Of a DNA stretch of 15,092 bases, positions 4,743-12,340 are shown in pieces. The notes beneath the pieces were generated by a model. It had not been told where the DNA came from and did no database searches. It was given only the letters and a program-made list of their open reading frames with translations. This DNA comes from Clostridia bacterium (GTDB taxonomy: Bacteria > Bacillota_A > Clostridia > Christensenellales > Aristaeellaceae): contig CAAEDZ010000128.1 of NCBI GenBank assembly GCA_900754775.1, forward strand, positions 1-15,092. The letters run 5' to 3'. The position numbers were made by a program, and so were the translations under genes. Within the stretch, counting starts at the first letter, position 1. Each line of letters opens with the position of its first letter.

Positions 4743-6236
4743 ATGTCCATCATCCGCATAGACGATCTGACATTTGCCTACGAGGGCGCGCCGGAACCGG
4801 TGTTCCGCGGCCTGACGCTGGAACTGGACGATACCTGGAAATTGGCGCTCACCGGCCGCAACGGCCGCGGCAAGACCACGCTTTTGAAGCTGCTTTCCGG
4901 CGAACTGGACGCGCGCGGCCGCATCCACGCCGCCGCGCGCTTTGCCCGCTTTCCCTTTGCCGTGGAAGACGCCTCGCTGCCCGCGCGCGCGGCCATGGCC
5001 GCCGTCTGCGGCGCGGAGGACTGGCGCATAGAGCGCGAGGCGGGGCGCATTGGCCTCGACGAGGGCGCGCTCGACCGCCCGCTTGACACCCTCAGCGGCG
5101 GCGAGCGCATGAAGGCGCTGCTCTCAGCGCTGTTTCTCATCGAGGGCTGCGTGCCCCTCATCGACGAGCCGACCAACCATCTGGATGCGGAGGGCCGCTG
5201 CGCTTTGGGCCGCTACCTCGCCGCCAAGCGCGGCTTCATCCTCGCCTCGCACGACCGCGACCTGCTCGACGCCTGTTGCGACCACGTGCTGGCGCTGGAG
5301 GATGGCGGCGCAACGCTGTTGCGCGGCGGCTTTTCCGACTATCTGCGCGAGCGCGAGCGCCGCGAGGCCACGGAGCGCGCCGAGGAAGAGCGCCTGCGCG
5401 GTGAGATCCGCCGCCTCGGCGAGGCCGCCCGCCGCGCCGGGGAGTGGGCGGGCCGGGCGGAAAAGGCCAAGCACCGCACCTCCGACAGCGACGGCCGCCC
5501 CGAGCGCGGCTATCAGGGCCACAAGGCGGCCAAAATGGTCAAGCGCGCCAAGGGCATCGAGCGCCGCCGCGAGGAGGCCGTCGAACAGAAGAGCCAGCTT
5601 CTGCGCCATGTGGACGAGGCCGGCGAAGTGCGCCTGCGCCCCGCGCCCTACCCTGCCGAGCGCCTCTGCGGTCTGGAAAACGCCTGCGTGCGCTTTGATG
5701 GCCGCGCGGCGCTGCGGGGCGCCGATCTGACCATTCTGCGCAGCGAGCGCGTGGCGCTGCTGGGCGGCAACGGCTGCGGCAAGACCACGGCGCTGCGGCT
5801 TTTGACGGGCGAACTGGCGGCGGACGCGGGCCGCGTCTGGCGCGGCGGCGGCCTGCGCGTTTCCGTCGTTCCCCAGGACGCCTCCTTCCTGCGCGGCGAT
5901 CTGCGCGCGCTGGCCCGGGAGCGCGGCGCGGACGTGACGCAGTTTTTCACCATCCTGCGCAAATTGGGCTTTTCCCGCGCCCATCTGGAGGCTGACGCCA
6001 AAGACCTCAGCGACGGGCAGAAGAAAAAGGCGCTGCTGGCCCTGAGCCTGTGCGAGAGCGCCCACCTCTACCTCTGGGACGAGCCGCTCAACTACATCGA
6101 CGCCCTCTCCCGCGTGCAGATCGAAGACCTCATCCTCCGCTGCCAGCCGACGCTTCTGTTCGTCGAACACGACATGGCCTTCGTCCGCCGCGTGGCCACG
6201 CGCACAGTGGAGCTTCCCGGGGCGGGGAAGAACTGA
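4743..6236 (+). CDS. ABC-F ribosomal protection protein, Lsa/CplR-like
   Basis: This is a soluble tandem ABC ATPase without membrane segments, 497 residues, predicted to bind the ribosomal E-site and displace pleuromutilin, lincosamide and streptogramin A drugs. ABC1 has Walker A GRNGRGKTT (38-46), signature LSGGE (117-121), Walker B LIDEPTNHLD (139-148) and switch His170. The charged inter-domain linker is at about 205-300; its RGYQGHKAAKMVKRAKGIE stretch is typical of Lsa-type proteins. ABC2 has Walker A GGNGCGKTT (341-349), signature LSDGQ (422-426), Walker B LWDEPLNYID (444-453) and His476. TWKLALTGRNGRGKTTLL near the N-terminus and DEPLNYID are hallmarks of the Lsa branch rather than of housekeeping EttA/Uup/YbiT proteins. 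The ATG follows AAAGGGGG at 6-7 nt. The attenuator-like leader supports a drug-inducible role. The exact drug range cannot be read from sequence. Confidence 0.88.
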   Translation: MSIIRIDDLTFAYEGAPEPVFRGLTLELDDTWKLALTGRNGRGKTTLLKLLSGELDARGRIHAAARFARFPFAVEDASLPARAAMAAVCGAEDWRIEREAGRIGLDEGALDRPLDTLSGGERMKALLSALFLIEGCVPLIDEPTNHLDAEGRCALGRYLAAKRGFILASHDRDLLDACCDHVLALEDGGATLLRGGFSDYLRERERREATERAEEERLRGEIRRLGEAARRAGEWAGRAEKAKHRTSDSDGRPERGYQGHKAAKMVKRAKGIERRREEAVEQKSQLLRHVDEAGEVRLRPAPYPAERLCGLENACVRFDGRAALRGADLTILRSERVALLGGNGCGKTTALRLLTGELAADAGRVWRGGGLRVSVVPQDASFLRGDLRALARERGADVTQFFTILRKLGFSRAHLEADAKDLSDGQKKKALLALSLCESAHLYLWDEPLNYIDALSRVQIEDLILRCQPTLLFVEHDMAFVRRVATRTVELPGAGKN

Positions 6237-6245
6237 ATGGCAAGC

Positions 6246-6288
6246 AAACGGCGGCTGCCTCTTCAAAGCAGCCGCCCATGCCGTTTTT
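6246..6288 (+). terminator. Terminator after the ABC-F gene
   Basis: GCGGCTGC (6251-6258) pairs with GCAGCCGC (6268-6275) with a 9-nt loop. The flanking AAACG (6246-6250) pairs with CGTTT (6282-6286) across a bulge, and the T-run at 6284-6288 follows. It starts 10 bp after the stop codon and also lies 6 bp beyond the converging flavodoxin gene. Confidence 0.8.
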
Positions 6289-6293
6289 GCGCC

Positions 6294-6707
6294 CTACCCT
6301 TCCGCCAGCGCCTTGCCCAGCGCTTCGCAGGCGGCGAGCGCCTCCTCGTCCGGCGTTTCCTGACAGATGACGCATTCGCAGACCATGTTCGCGCCCAGGG
6401 AAAGGCACTCGGCCTCCCAGTTGCGCATCCACTCGCCGTCGCCCCAGCCGTAGGAGCCGAACAGGGCGATCTTTTTGCCGTTGAGACGGCTCTTGCAGTC
6501 CTCGAACATCGGCTCGAACTCGCCTTCCTCCAACTGCTCGGAACCCATGGAGGGGCAGCCGAAGCCGACGGCGTCGTAAGCGTCCATCTTTTCGCCGGAA
6601 AAGGCGTCCGCCGTGAACAGCTCCGCGCCCGCCGCATTTGCCACGGCCTCGGCCATGGCCTGCGTGTTGCCCGTGCCGCTCCAGTATACCACCGCTACCT
6701 TGTTCAT
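6294..6707 (-). CDS. Short-chain flavodoxin
   Basis: An FMN-containing cytosolic electron carrier that commonly replaces ferredoxin when iron is scarce. Its 137 residues match the short flavodoxin class. The FMN phosphate loop SGTGNT is at residues 10-15, a fold-typical strand (VGFGCPSMGSE, about 47-57) follows, and the isoalloxazine loop SYGWGDGEW is at about 89-97. The start ATG at 6707 has AGGAAGG about 6 nt upstream. It lies 15 bp after the DUF3793 gene on the same strand and has no promoter of its own that I can see, so the two are likely cotranscribed. The iron-type operators upstream of the pair fit an iron-limitation role. Confidence 0.93.
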   Translation of the reverse strand: MNKVAVVYWSGTGNTQAMAEAVANAAGAELFTADAFSGEKMDAYDAVGFGCPSMGSEQLEEGEFEPMFEDCKSRLNGKKIALFGSYGWGDGEWMRNWEAECLSLGANMVCECVICQETPDEEALAACEALGKALAEG

Positions 6708-6722
6708 CGTATCCTTCCTTTC

Positions 6723-7283
6723 TTATGCCGGCCGCGCCGCCACCGTCAGGCGCGCGAGCGGACAGCCGGACTGAAAGAGGCGCGCGTACACCTCTTTGCA
6801 TTTGCGAAAGCGCGCGAACGTGCGCGCGGCGCTGTCGGCGTCGGCATAGACCTTCCAGTCGCCGCACAGCAGGCAGTCGCGCCCGCCGTGGCGGATGAAG
6901 CCCAGCACGTCCTTAAGCGGATAGCCGAGAAACACGCCCACCTCGTGGGGAAACTCCTCCCCCGCGCGCAGCCGTTGGCGCAGCACGCGCAGCGCCGCCT
7001 CGCTGCCGAATTCCCCGTAGCCGCAGCGCCGCAGAAAGGCGCGCGCCGCCTCCGCGCCGAGGATGGCGGCAAGTTCGTCCGGGCGGTAGAGGTAAAACAG
7101 CGTCTTTCCACCGCGCCGCCGCAGCACCGTCAGCGCCACGCCCTTGGGCGCGAGCAGGCGGTTGAGTTCGCGCATCTCCCGCGCCGTATTGCGCCCATCC
7201 AGCCCGGCAAGGACGAACATGTTCCCGGCCTTTAAGCGCGCCAGCGTCGGCGCGCAGTGCTTTACCAGCGCGGTTTCCAGCAT
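6723..7283 (-). CDS. DUF3793 family protein
   Basis: A soluble 186-residue protein of unknown biochemical function found mainly in Clostridia, often next to flavodoxin or ferrous-iron uptake genes. Recognisable family blocks are the N-terminal LVKHCAPTLARLKAGNMF (6-23), HEVGVFLGYPLKDVLGFI (113-130), the CLLCGDWKVY block with a Cys-x2-Cys pair (137-146), FRKCKEVY (159-166) and the closing GCPLARLTVAA. No signal peptide or membrane segment is present. The ATG at 7283 is chosen because GGAGGAG lies 6 nt upstream and homology starts there; the open frame runs 57 codons further upstream only because that GC-rich leader lacks stops. The Cys-rich block and gene pairing hint at a metal- or redox-linked role, but that is inference. 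Confidence 0.85.
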   Translation of the reverse strand: MLETALVKHCAPTLARLKAGNMFVLAGLDGRNTAREMRELNRLLAPKGVALTVLRRRGGKTLFYLYRPDELAAILGAEAARAFLRRCGYGEFGSEAALRVLRQRLRAGEEFPHEVGVFLGYPLKDVLGFIRHGGRDCLLCGDWKVYADADSAARTFARFRKCKEVYARLFQSGCPLARLTVAARPA

Positions 7284-7304
7284 GACGGCTCCTCCCTTAT
7301 CGAC

Positions 7305-7320
7305 GTTAGCCAAAACTAAC
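7305..7320. promoter_or_regulatory. Palindromic operator, proximal copy (DtxR/IdeR-like)
   Basis: GTTAG-N6-CTAAC; on the minus strand it reads GTTAGTTTTGGCTAAC. It lies 21 bp upstream of the DUF3793 ATG, just before the ribosome binding site. It matches the distal copy at 7469-7484 at 14 of 16 positions. The half-sites resemble the TTAG/CTAA arms of DtxR-family metal-repressor boxes. Confidence 0.65.
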
Positions 7321-7330
7321 TCACGCGCCG

Positions 7331-7355
7331 AAAAAATGCCCCCATGGCGCGGGGC
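7331..7355 (-). terminator. Possible intrinsic terminator inside the DUF3793-flavodoxin leader
   Basis: On the minus strand GCCCC (7355 to 7351) pairs with GGGGC (7342 to 7338) around an 8-nt loop. An A and then U6 (7336 to 7331) follow. The stem is short but fully GC. It lies about 155 nt after the predicted transcription start and about 48 nt before the DUF3793 start codon. Confidence 0.4.
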
Positions 7356-7391
7356 GGGCCTGCGCTCGTGGCAAAGCGCGGTCGCCCCACG
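7348..7391 (-). promoter_or_regulatory. Possible anti-terminator pairing in the DUF3793-flavodoxin leader
   Basis: On the minus strand CGTGGGGCG (7391 to 7383) can pair with CGCCCCGCG (7356 to 7348), nine consecutive pairs with one wobble. It encloses a GCGCT/AGCGC hairpin (7379-7375 with 7366-7362). This fold would remove the 5' arm of the terminator at 7331-7355. The region is very GC-rich, so chance pairing is a real risk. The remaining leader (7392-7468) can also form TCCACC/GGTGGA and AGTGCG/CGCACT stems, but I recognise no known riboswitch class there. Confidence 0.3.
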
Positions 7392-7468
7392 CGGTGGTGA
7401 GAACACAGTGCGGACGAACATCCGCCGCGCCCCGCGCCTCCACCTTCCCCGCACGGTGGACGCACTTT

Positions 7469-7484
7469 GTTAGACATAACTAAC
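7469..7484. promoter_or_regulatory. Palindromic operator, distal copy (DtxR/IdeR-like)
   Basis: GTTAG-N6-CTAAC; on the minus strand it reads GTTAGTTATGTCTAAC. It covers about +7 to +22 relative to the transcription start predicted from the promoter at 7497-7525, a position where a bound repressor would block RNA polymerase. Confidence 0.7.
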
Positions 7485-7496
7485 GGACGCAGTTCC

Positions 7497-7525
7497 ATTA
7501 TAGCCAAACCGCGCCCCCCTGTCAA
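7497..7525 (-). promoter_or_regulatory. Consensus sigma-A promoter of the DUF3793-flavodoxin operon
   Basis: On the minus strand: TTGACA (7520-7525), a 17-bp spacer, TATAAT (7497-7502). Both hexamers are perfect. A promoter this strong paired with an adjacent operator suits a tightly repressed, inducible unit. The predicted start is near 7490, giving a leader of about 205 nt. Confidence 0.88.
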
Positions 7526-7574
7526 GGCGCGCGGCGATTTTTTACGGTTTAGCGGGGGCGACAGCGCCCGTTCC

Positions 7575-8684
7575 TCACAGAAGCGCCAGCACCACGGCGT
7601 TGTGGACCTCCATGCCCTTTTCCGTCAGAAACACACGGCCGTCCGCGATCTCCAGCAGCCCCGTGCGGCGCAACTCTTCCAAAGTCTTTTCGCGCCCGGC
7701 GCAGAAATCCTCGCCAAAGTCTTCCCGCCAGTTTTCCAGCGACAGCCCTTCGCCCATGCGCGTTGCGAGCATCACCGTCTCCTCGCGCGCCGCTTTGCCG
7801 TCCACGCGCTCGCGCTCCAGCCCCCGCGCGCCGCGCAGGTAGCCCTCCAGATCGGAGGCGTTGCGGAAGCGCTCGCCGCCAAAGAACGAGTGCGCCGCGC
7901 AGCCAAAGCCCAGGTATTCCCCCCGCCGCCAGTAGACGCGGTTGTGGCGGCAGGCAAAGCCGGCTTTGGCGTAGTTGGAGATCTCGTAGCGGTCAAACCC
8001 CGCCGCCGCCAGCGCGCGCGTACACCGCCGCTGCATGGCAAGCACGTCTTCCTCGCCCGGCAGTTCCCCCTCGCGCGCCGCCATGGGCGTGCCCTCCTCG
8101 ACGATGAGGGCGTAGGCGGAGATGTGCGCAAGCGGCAGGGAAAGGGCCGTTTCCAGCGTCGCCTCCCACGCGCCCATCGTCTGCCCCGGCAGGCCGTACA
8201 TCAGGTCGATGCCGATGTTTGCAAACCCCGCCGCCCTCGCCATGCGCACGGCCTCTGCGGCCTCCCCCGGCGTGTGGACGCGGCCGATGTCCCGGAGCAA
8301 CCCCGCGTCGAAGCTCTGCACGCCGATGGACAGCCGGTTGACACCCATCTCCCGGTAGGCGCGCAATTTCTCCATCGTCAGCGTGCCGGGATTGGCCTCC
8401 AGAGACACCTCCGCCCCCGGCGCGAAGGAAAACGCCTCCCGCGCCGCCGCCAGCGCCCCGGCGATGTACGCTTCCGGCACCAGCGAGGGCGTGCCGCCGC
8501 CGAAAAACACCGTCTCCACGCGGTGCGCATCGCCCTTCGCGGCGCGTATCTCCCCGCAAAGCGCGGCAAAGTACGCCTCCCACATCGCCTCCCGCCCCGG
8601 AAAGGAGGCAAAATCGCAGTAGGCGCACTTGGACTTGCAGAACGGTATGTGGATGTAGAGGGAAAGGGGGGCGGGAGCGCTCAT
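7575..8684 (-). CDS. hemW: Radical SAM heme chaperone HemW
   Basis: A cytosolic radical-SAM family protein (formerly annotated as HemN-like coproporphyrinogen III oxidase) thought to bind heme and deliver it to target proteins. It has 369 residues, the usual HemW length and shorter than true HemN. The [4Fe-4S] motif CKSKCAYC gives Cys16, Cys20 and Cys23. The SAM-binding region FFGGGTPS is at about 60-67, followed by EANPGTLT, NRLSIGVQSF and DLMYGLPGQT. The HemW-typical block HNRVYWRRGEYLGFG is in the second half. The ATG at 8684 overlaps the upstream gene's TGA (ATGA), indicating translational coupling; an in-frame ATG at 8702 would add only six residues inside the previous gene. It closes the lepA operon; in many Bacillota hemW follows lepA directly. 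No clear terminator follows: the GGGCG/CGCCC hairpin at 7556-7569 lacks a U-run. Confidence 0.93.
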   Translation of the reverse strand: MSAPAPLSLYIHIPFCKSKCAYCDFASFPGREAMWEAYFAALCGEIRAAKGDAHRVETVFFGGGTPSLVPEAYIAGALAAAREAFSFAPGAEVSLEANPGTLTMEKLRAYREMGVNRLSIGVQSFDAGLLRDIGRVHTPGEAAEAVRMARAAGFANIGIDLMYGLPGQTMGAWEATLETALSLPLAHISAYALIVEEGTPMAAREGELPGEEDVLAMQRRCTRALAAAGFDRYEISNYAKAGFACRHNRVYWRRGEYLGFGCAAHSFFGGERFRNASDLEGYLRGARGLERERVDGKAAREETVMLATRMGEGLSLENWREDFGEDFCAGREKTLEELRRTGLLEIADGRVFLTEKGMEVHNAVVLALL

Positions 8685-9235
8685 GCGTCCAGCCGCTCCC
8701 ACGTCAGGCCGGTCTTTTCCTGCATGAATTGCTCAAATTCGCCCGCGTCGCCCCCGGTGAGGCTCGCCTTGTCCAGCGGCGTGCCCGCGGAGGGGGCGGT
8801 GAAGAGCATGTAGTGGCTGCCCGCGTCCACCAGCCGCGTCAGCGCCGTGTAGAAGGCATGCGTCTCGATGTCCGGCTCCGTAAGGCAGATGCCCTCCTCC
8901 GTGCAGCGCACATCCTGCGCAAGGCCCAGCGGGCAGTTCTTGCGCGTGATCCGCGCCACCAGCTCCGCGTAGTTCCCGCCGCGCACCTTCGCCCAGCGGA
9001 CGATGAAATACCCCAGCCCCAACAGAAAGATCACGCCCAAAGGGTCGCGGAAGATGGGCGCTTCATCGCGCACGGCCACGTAGACATAATAGGCCAGATA
9101 GGCCGCGCACAACAGCGCGCACAGCAGCGCGCCGCGCCGCGTTTTGCGGGCGTTGCGGGCCACGCCGGCGGAAGTACGGCTCAGCGCCCGGCAGGTATCG
9201 AGGTCGTCCAGCCGCGTGTGAAAGGCAAATTCCAT
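8681..9235 (-). CDS. Small membrane protein, YcxB-like C-terminal domain (copy 2)
   Basis: A 184-residue protein with two closely spaced membrane helices (about 35-55 and 64-81) and a soluble C-terminal beta-rich region ending FEQFMQEKTGLTWERL. This layout, with a C-terminal block of the type HAFYTALTRLVDAGSHYMLFT, matches the YcxB-like family, whose function is unknown. It resembles its upstream neighbour (9248-9754) in size, topology and the closing EKTGLT motif. The ATG at 9235 has GGAGGGG upstream, overlapping the neighbour's stop codon 12 bp away. The last four bases overlap the hemW start, so all three are probably translated together with lepA. The family match is from memory of its pattern and is less certain than the membrane topology. 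Confidence 0.75.
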   Translation of the reverse strand: MEFAFHTRLDDLDTCRALSRTSAGVARNARKTRRGALLCALLCAAYLAYYVYVAVRDEAPIFRDPLGVIFLLGLGYFIVRWAKVRGGNYAELVARITRKNCPLGLAQDVRCTEEGICLTEPDIETHAFYTALTRLVDAGSHYMLFTAPSAGTPLDKASLTGGDAGEFEQFMQEKTGLTWERLDA

Positions 9236-9247
9236 GTCGTCCCCTCC

Positions 9248-9754
9248 TCAGCGCGCATTTTCCAGCGTCAGGCCGGTCTTTTCGCGGATGAAGGCGCAAA
9301 AGGCCGCCGCGTCGCCGCCGGCGATGCTCTCCGGCGTGAAGATGAGCGCCTGCTGCGCCCGGTAAAAGAGCAGGTAGCGCCCCTGACAGCGCGCAAAGCG
9401 GCGGAAAGCCCCGTAGGCACAGCGCGTCGAGCCGTACTCGTTGCGCGCCTCCACGGCTTCTTCGCCAAAGGCGAGCGCCAGCTCCGTCCCGCGCGTGCGG
9501 CGGTCGTGATAGATGGGCCTTGCCCAGACCCGTTCCAGAAACAGCAGCACCACCACGCCGACGAACGCCAGCGCGAGGGCCAGCGTCTGGCCGGTCGAAC
9601 GCATGCCCGGCGCGTAGGAAAGCCCCCAGCAGAGCGCCGCCGCGCAGAGCATGGTAAGCCCCACCCTCCGCGCCGAGGGTTTCTGGACGATGTGCAAAAG
9701 CGCCCGCGCCGCGCGCGCGTCCCACACCTGTTTGGCGGTGAACTTCGCCTCCAT
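9248..9754 (-). CDS. Small membrane protein, YcxB-like C-terminal domain (copy 1)
   Basis: A 168-residue protein with membrane helices at about 31-47 and 56-74, then a soluble region (EYGSTRCAYGAFRRFARCQG, YLLFYRAQQALIFTPES) ending AFIREKTGLTLENAR. It is a paralogue of the next gene: both have two N-terminal helices followed by a C-terminal domain closing in an acidic/aromatic helix and EKTGLT, and they share 16 identical bases near their 3' ends. The ATG at 9754 is chosen for GGGAGGG upstream and its position 14 bp after the lepA stop; the longer open frame would overlap lepA by about 130 bp. The function is unknown, and cotranscription with lepA is very likely. Confidence 0.75.
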   Translation of the reverse strand: MEAKFTAKQVWDARAARALLHIVQKPSARRVGLTMLCAAALCWGLSYAPGMRSTGQTLALALAFVGVVVLLFLERVWARPIYHDRRTRGTELALAFGEEAVEARNEYGSTRCAYGAFRRFARCQGRYLLFYRAQQALIFTPESIAGGDAAAFCAFIREKTGLTLENAR

Positions 9755-9768
9755 GCCTGTCCCTCCCG

Positions 9769-11577
<1,809 letters not shown>

Positions 11578-11621
11578 GTTCGTTCCTCCATCCAGAAAAT
11601 GGGCCTGAAGCCTCACGATCT

Positions 11622-11650
11622 ATCATAGCGCATGCGCGGCCAAAAAGCAA
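11622..11650 (-). promoter_or_regulatory. Probable promoter of the lepA operon
   Basis: On the minus strand: TATGAT (11622-11627) with TTGCTT (11645-11650) 17 bp upstream. The -35 is weak and overlaps the U-run of the preceding terminator. Confidence 0.5.
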
Positions 11651-11676
11651 GCGCGCCGGGGTTAATCGCCCGGCGC
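11642..11676 (-). terminator. Terminator of the small membrane-anchored protein gene
   Basis: GCGCCGGG and CCCGGCGC (11669-11676 with 11653-11660) form a perfect 8-bp stem with an 8-nt loop. U5 (11646 to 11642) follows after a GCUUGC interruption. The stem starts five bases after the stop codon of the upstream gene. Confidence 0.65.
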
Positions 11677-11681
11677 TTCCT

Positions 11682-12143
11682 TTAACCATCCAGCGGCACG
11701 GTCATCGTGCGCCGCATGCCCAGCACGTAGTATTCCACATCGAGCGCCCGCCCCGCGCCGTCGCCCTGCGTGAGTACCCTCAGCGTCAGCTGCGCCTGCG
11801 AACGCGCCTCCACGTCCAGCTTGATGTCGCTCTGCGCGTACAGGGCTGCGTCGCCCGCGCCGGGCACGAGCGAGCAGGTCAGCCATTCGGCGTCGAACAG
11901 ACCGCTGTTGGCAAAGGAGATGGTGATGTCCGTCAGCGCGCAGTCCCGCGTTTCGTCGATGGACGCGTAGGTATGCAGCGCCAGCCCGTTCTGCGCGTCC
12001 TCCACGGCGGCAAGGGCCTCTTCCCCGGTGACGGCCGGGGCGATGGCGATCTCCGCCTCCAGCGCGCCGCCAAACCAGAACACGGCGATCAGCGCCAGAA
12101 GACATGCCGCCACAACGGCAAGGACGATGGACAGGGCTTTCAT
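11682..12143 (-). CDS. Small membrane-anchored protein of unknown function
   Basis: A 153-residue protein with a single N-terminal hydrophobic helix (about 4-25, ACLLALIAVFWFGG) without a signal peptidase site, so probably a membrane anchor with the remainder outside the cell. The outer part has alternating beta-type segments (DITISFANSGLF, EWLTCSLVPG, SDIKLDVEAR, QLTLRVLT, EYYVLGMRRTMTVPLDG), suggesting a small beta-sandwich. I do not recognise the family. The ATG at 12143 has AGGAG 9 nt upstream. It is monocistronic: its own promoter lies at 12188-12216 and a terminator follows. It is divergent from polA, which sheds no light on its job. Confidence 0.7.
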   Translation of the reverse strand: MKALSIVLAVVAACLLALIAVFWFGGALEAEIAIAPAVTGEEALAAVEDAQNGLALHTYASIDETRDCALTDITISFANSGLFDAEWLTCSLVPGAGDAALYAQSDIKLDVEARSQAQLTLRVLTQGDGAGRALDVEYYVLGMRRTMTVPLDG

Positions 12144-12187
12144 GGGGACCGCTCCTTTTTCGCGCGCTTTTACGCGCCTGTTCTTCT

Positions 12188-12216
12188 ATCTTACCATGCG
12201 CGGCGGCGTATGTCCA
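12188..12216 (-). promoter_or_regulatory. Promoter of the small membrane-anchored protein gene
   Basis: On the minus strand: TGGACA (12211-12216), a 17-bp spacer, TAAGAT (12188-12193) with an upstream TG (extended -10). A GCGCG/CGCGC hairpin lies in the leader, just before the ribosome binding site. Confidence 0.6.
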
Positions 12217-12259
12217 TATATGCGCGCTTTTTTTTCACAATGAAGCCACGGAATGGCGA

Positions 12260-12288
12260 TTGCGTTTCCGGGGAAAATGGTATAGAAT
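12260..12288 (+). promoter_or_regulatory. Promoter of polA
   Basis: TTGCGT (12260-12265), a 17-bp spacer, TAGAAT (12283-12288). The predicted start near 12295 leaves about 46 nt of leader. No structured element was seen in it. Confidence 0.6.
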
Positions 12289-12340
12289 AACCATTATATT
12301 CAACATGGAGACGAATGTCTCTGGCCGAGGGAGGGTCGTT

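Noticed and set aside
4573..4761. A 62-codon frame in the ABC-F leader running past the ABC-F start codon
   Set aside because: Its ATG touches the AAAGGG with no spacing, and the translation is Arg/Cys-rich and featureless. It would also require ribosomes to unfold the attenuator constantly. The three-codon ORF at 4581 fits the ribosome binding site better.
5124..6266. A 380-codon minus-strand open frame opposite the ABC-F gene
   Set aside because: Composition-driven shadow with no motif, crossing the ABC-F terminator.
7284..7454. A 57-codon N-terminal extension of the DUF3793 gene
   Set aside because: It would begin at a GTG without a ribosome binding site and would translate the operator and U6 region. 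The family starts at the ATG at 7283, which has a strong GGAGGAG.
7556..7569. Hairpin after hemW as a terminator
   Set aside because: GGGCG/CGCCC forms a hairpin, but the minus-strand sequence after it has no U-run, so termination there is unsupported.
7467..8813. A 448-codon plus-strand open frame opposite hemW
   Set aside because: Shadow of hemW and its neighbour; arginine/alanine/proline-rich without motifs, while the minus strand encodes a full HemW.
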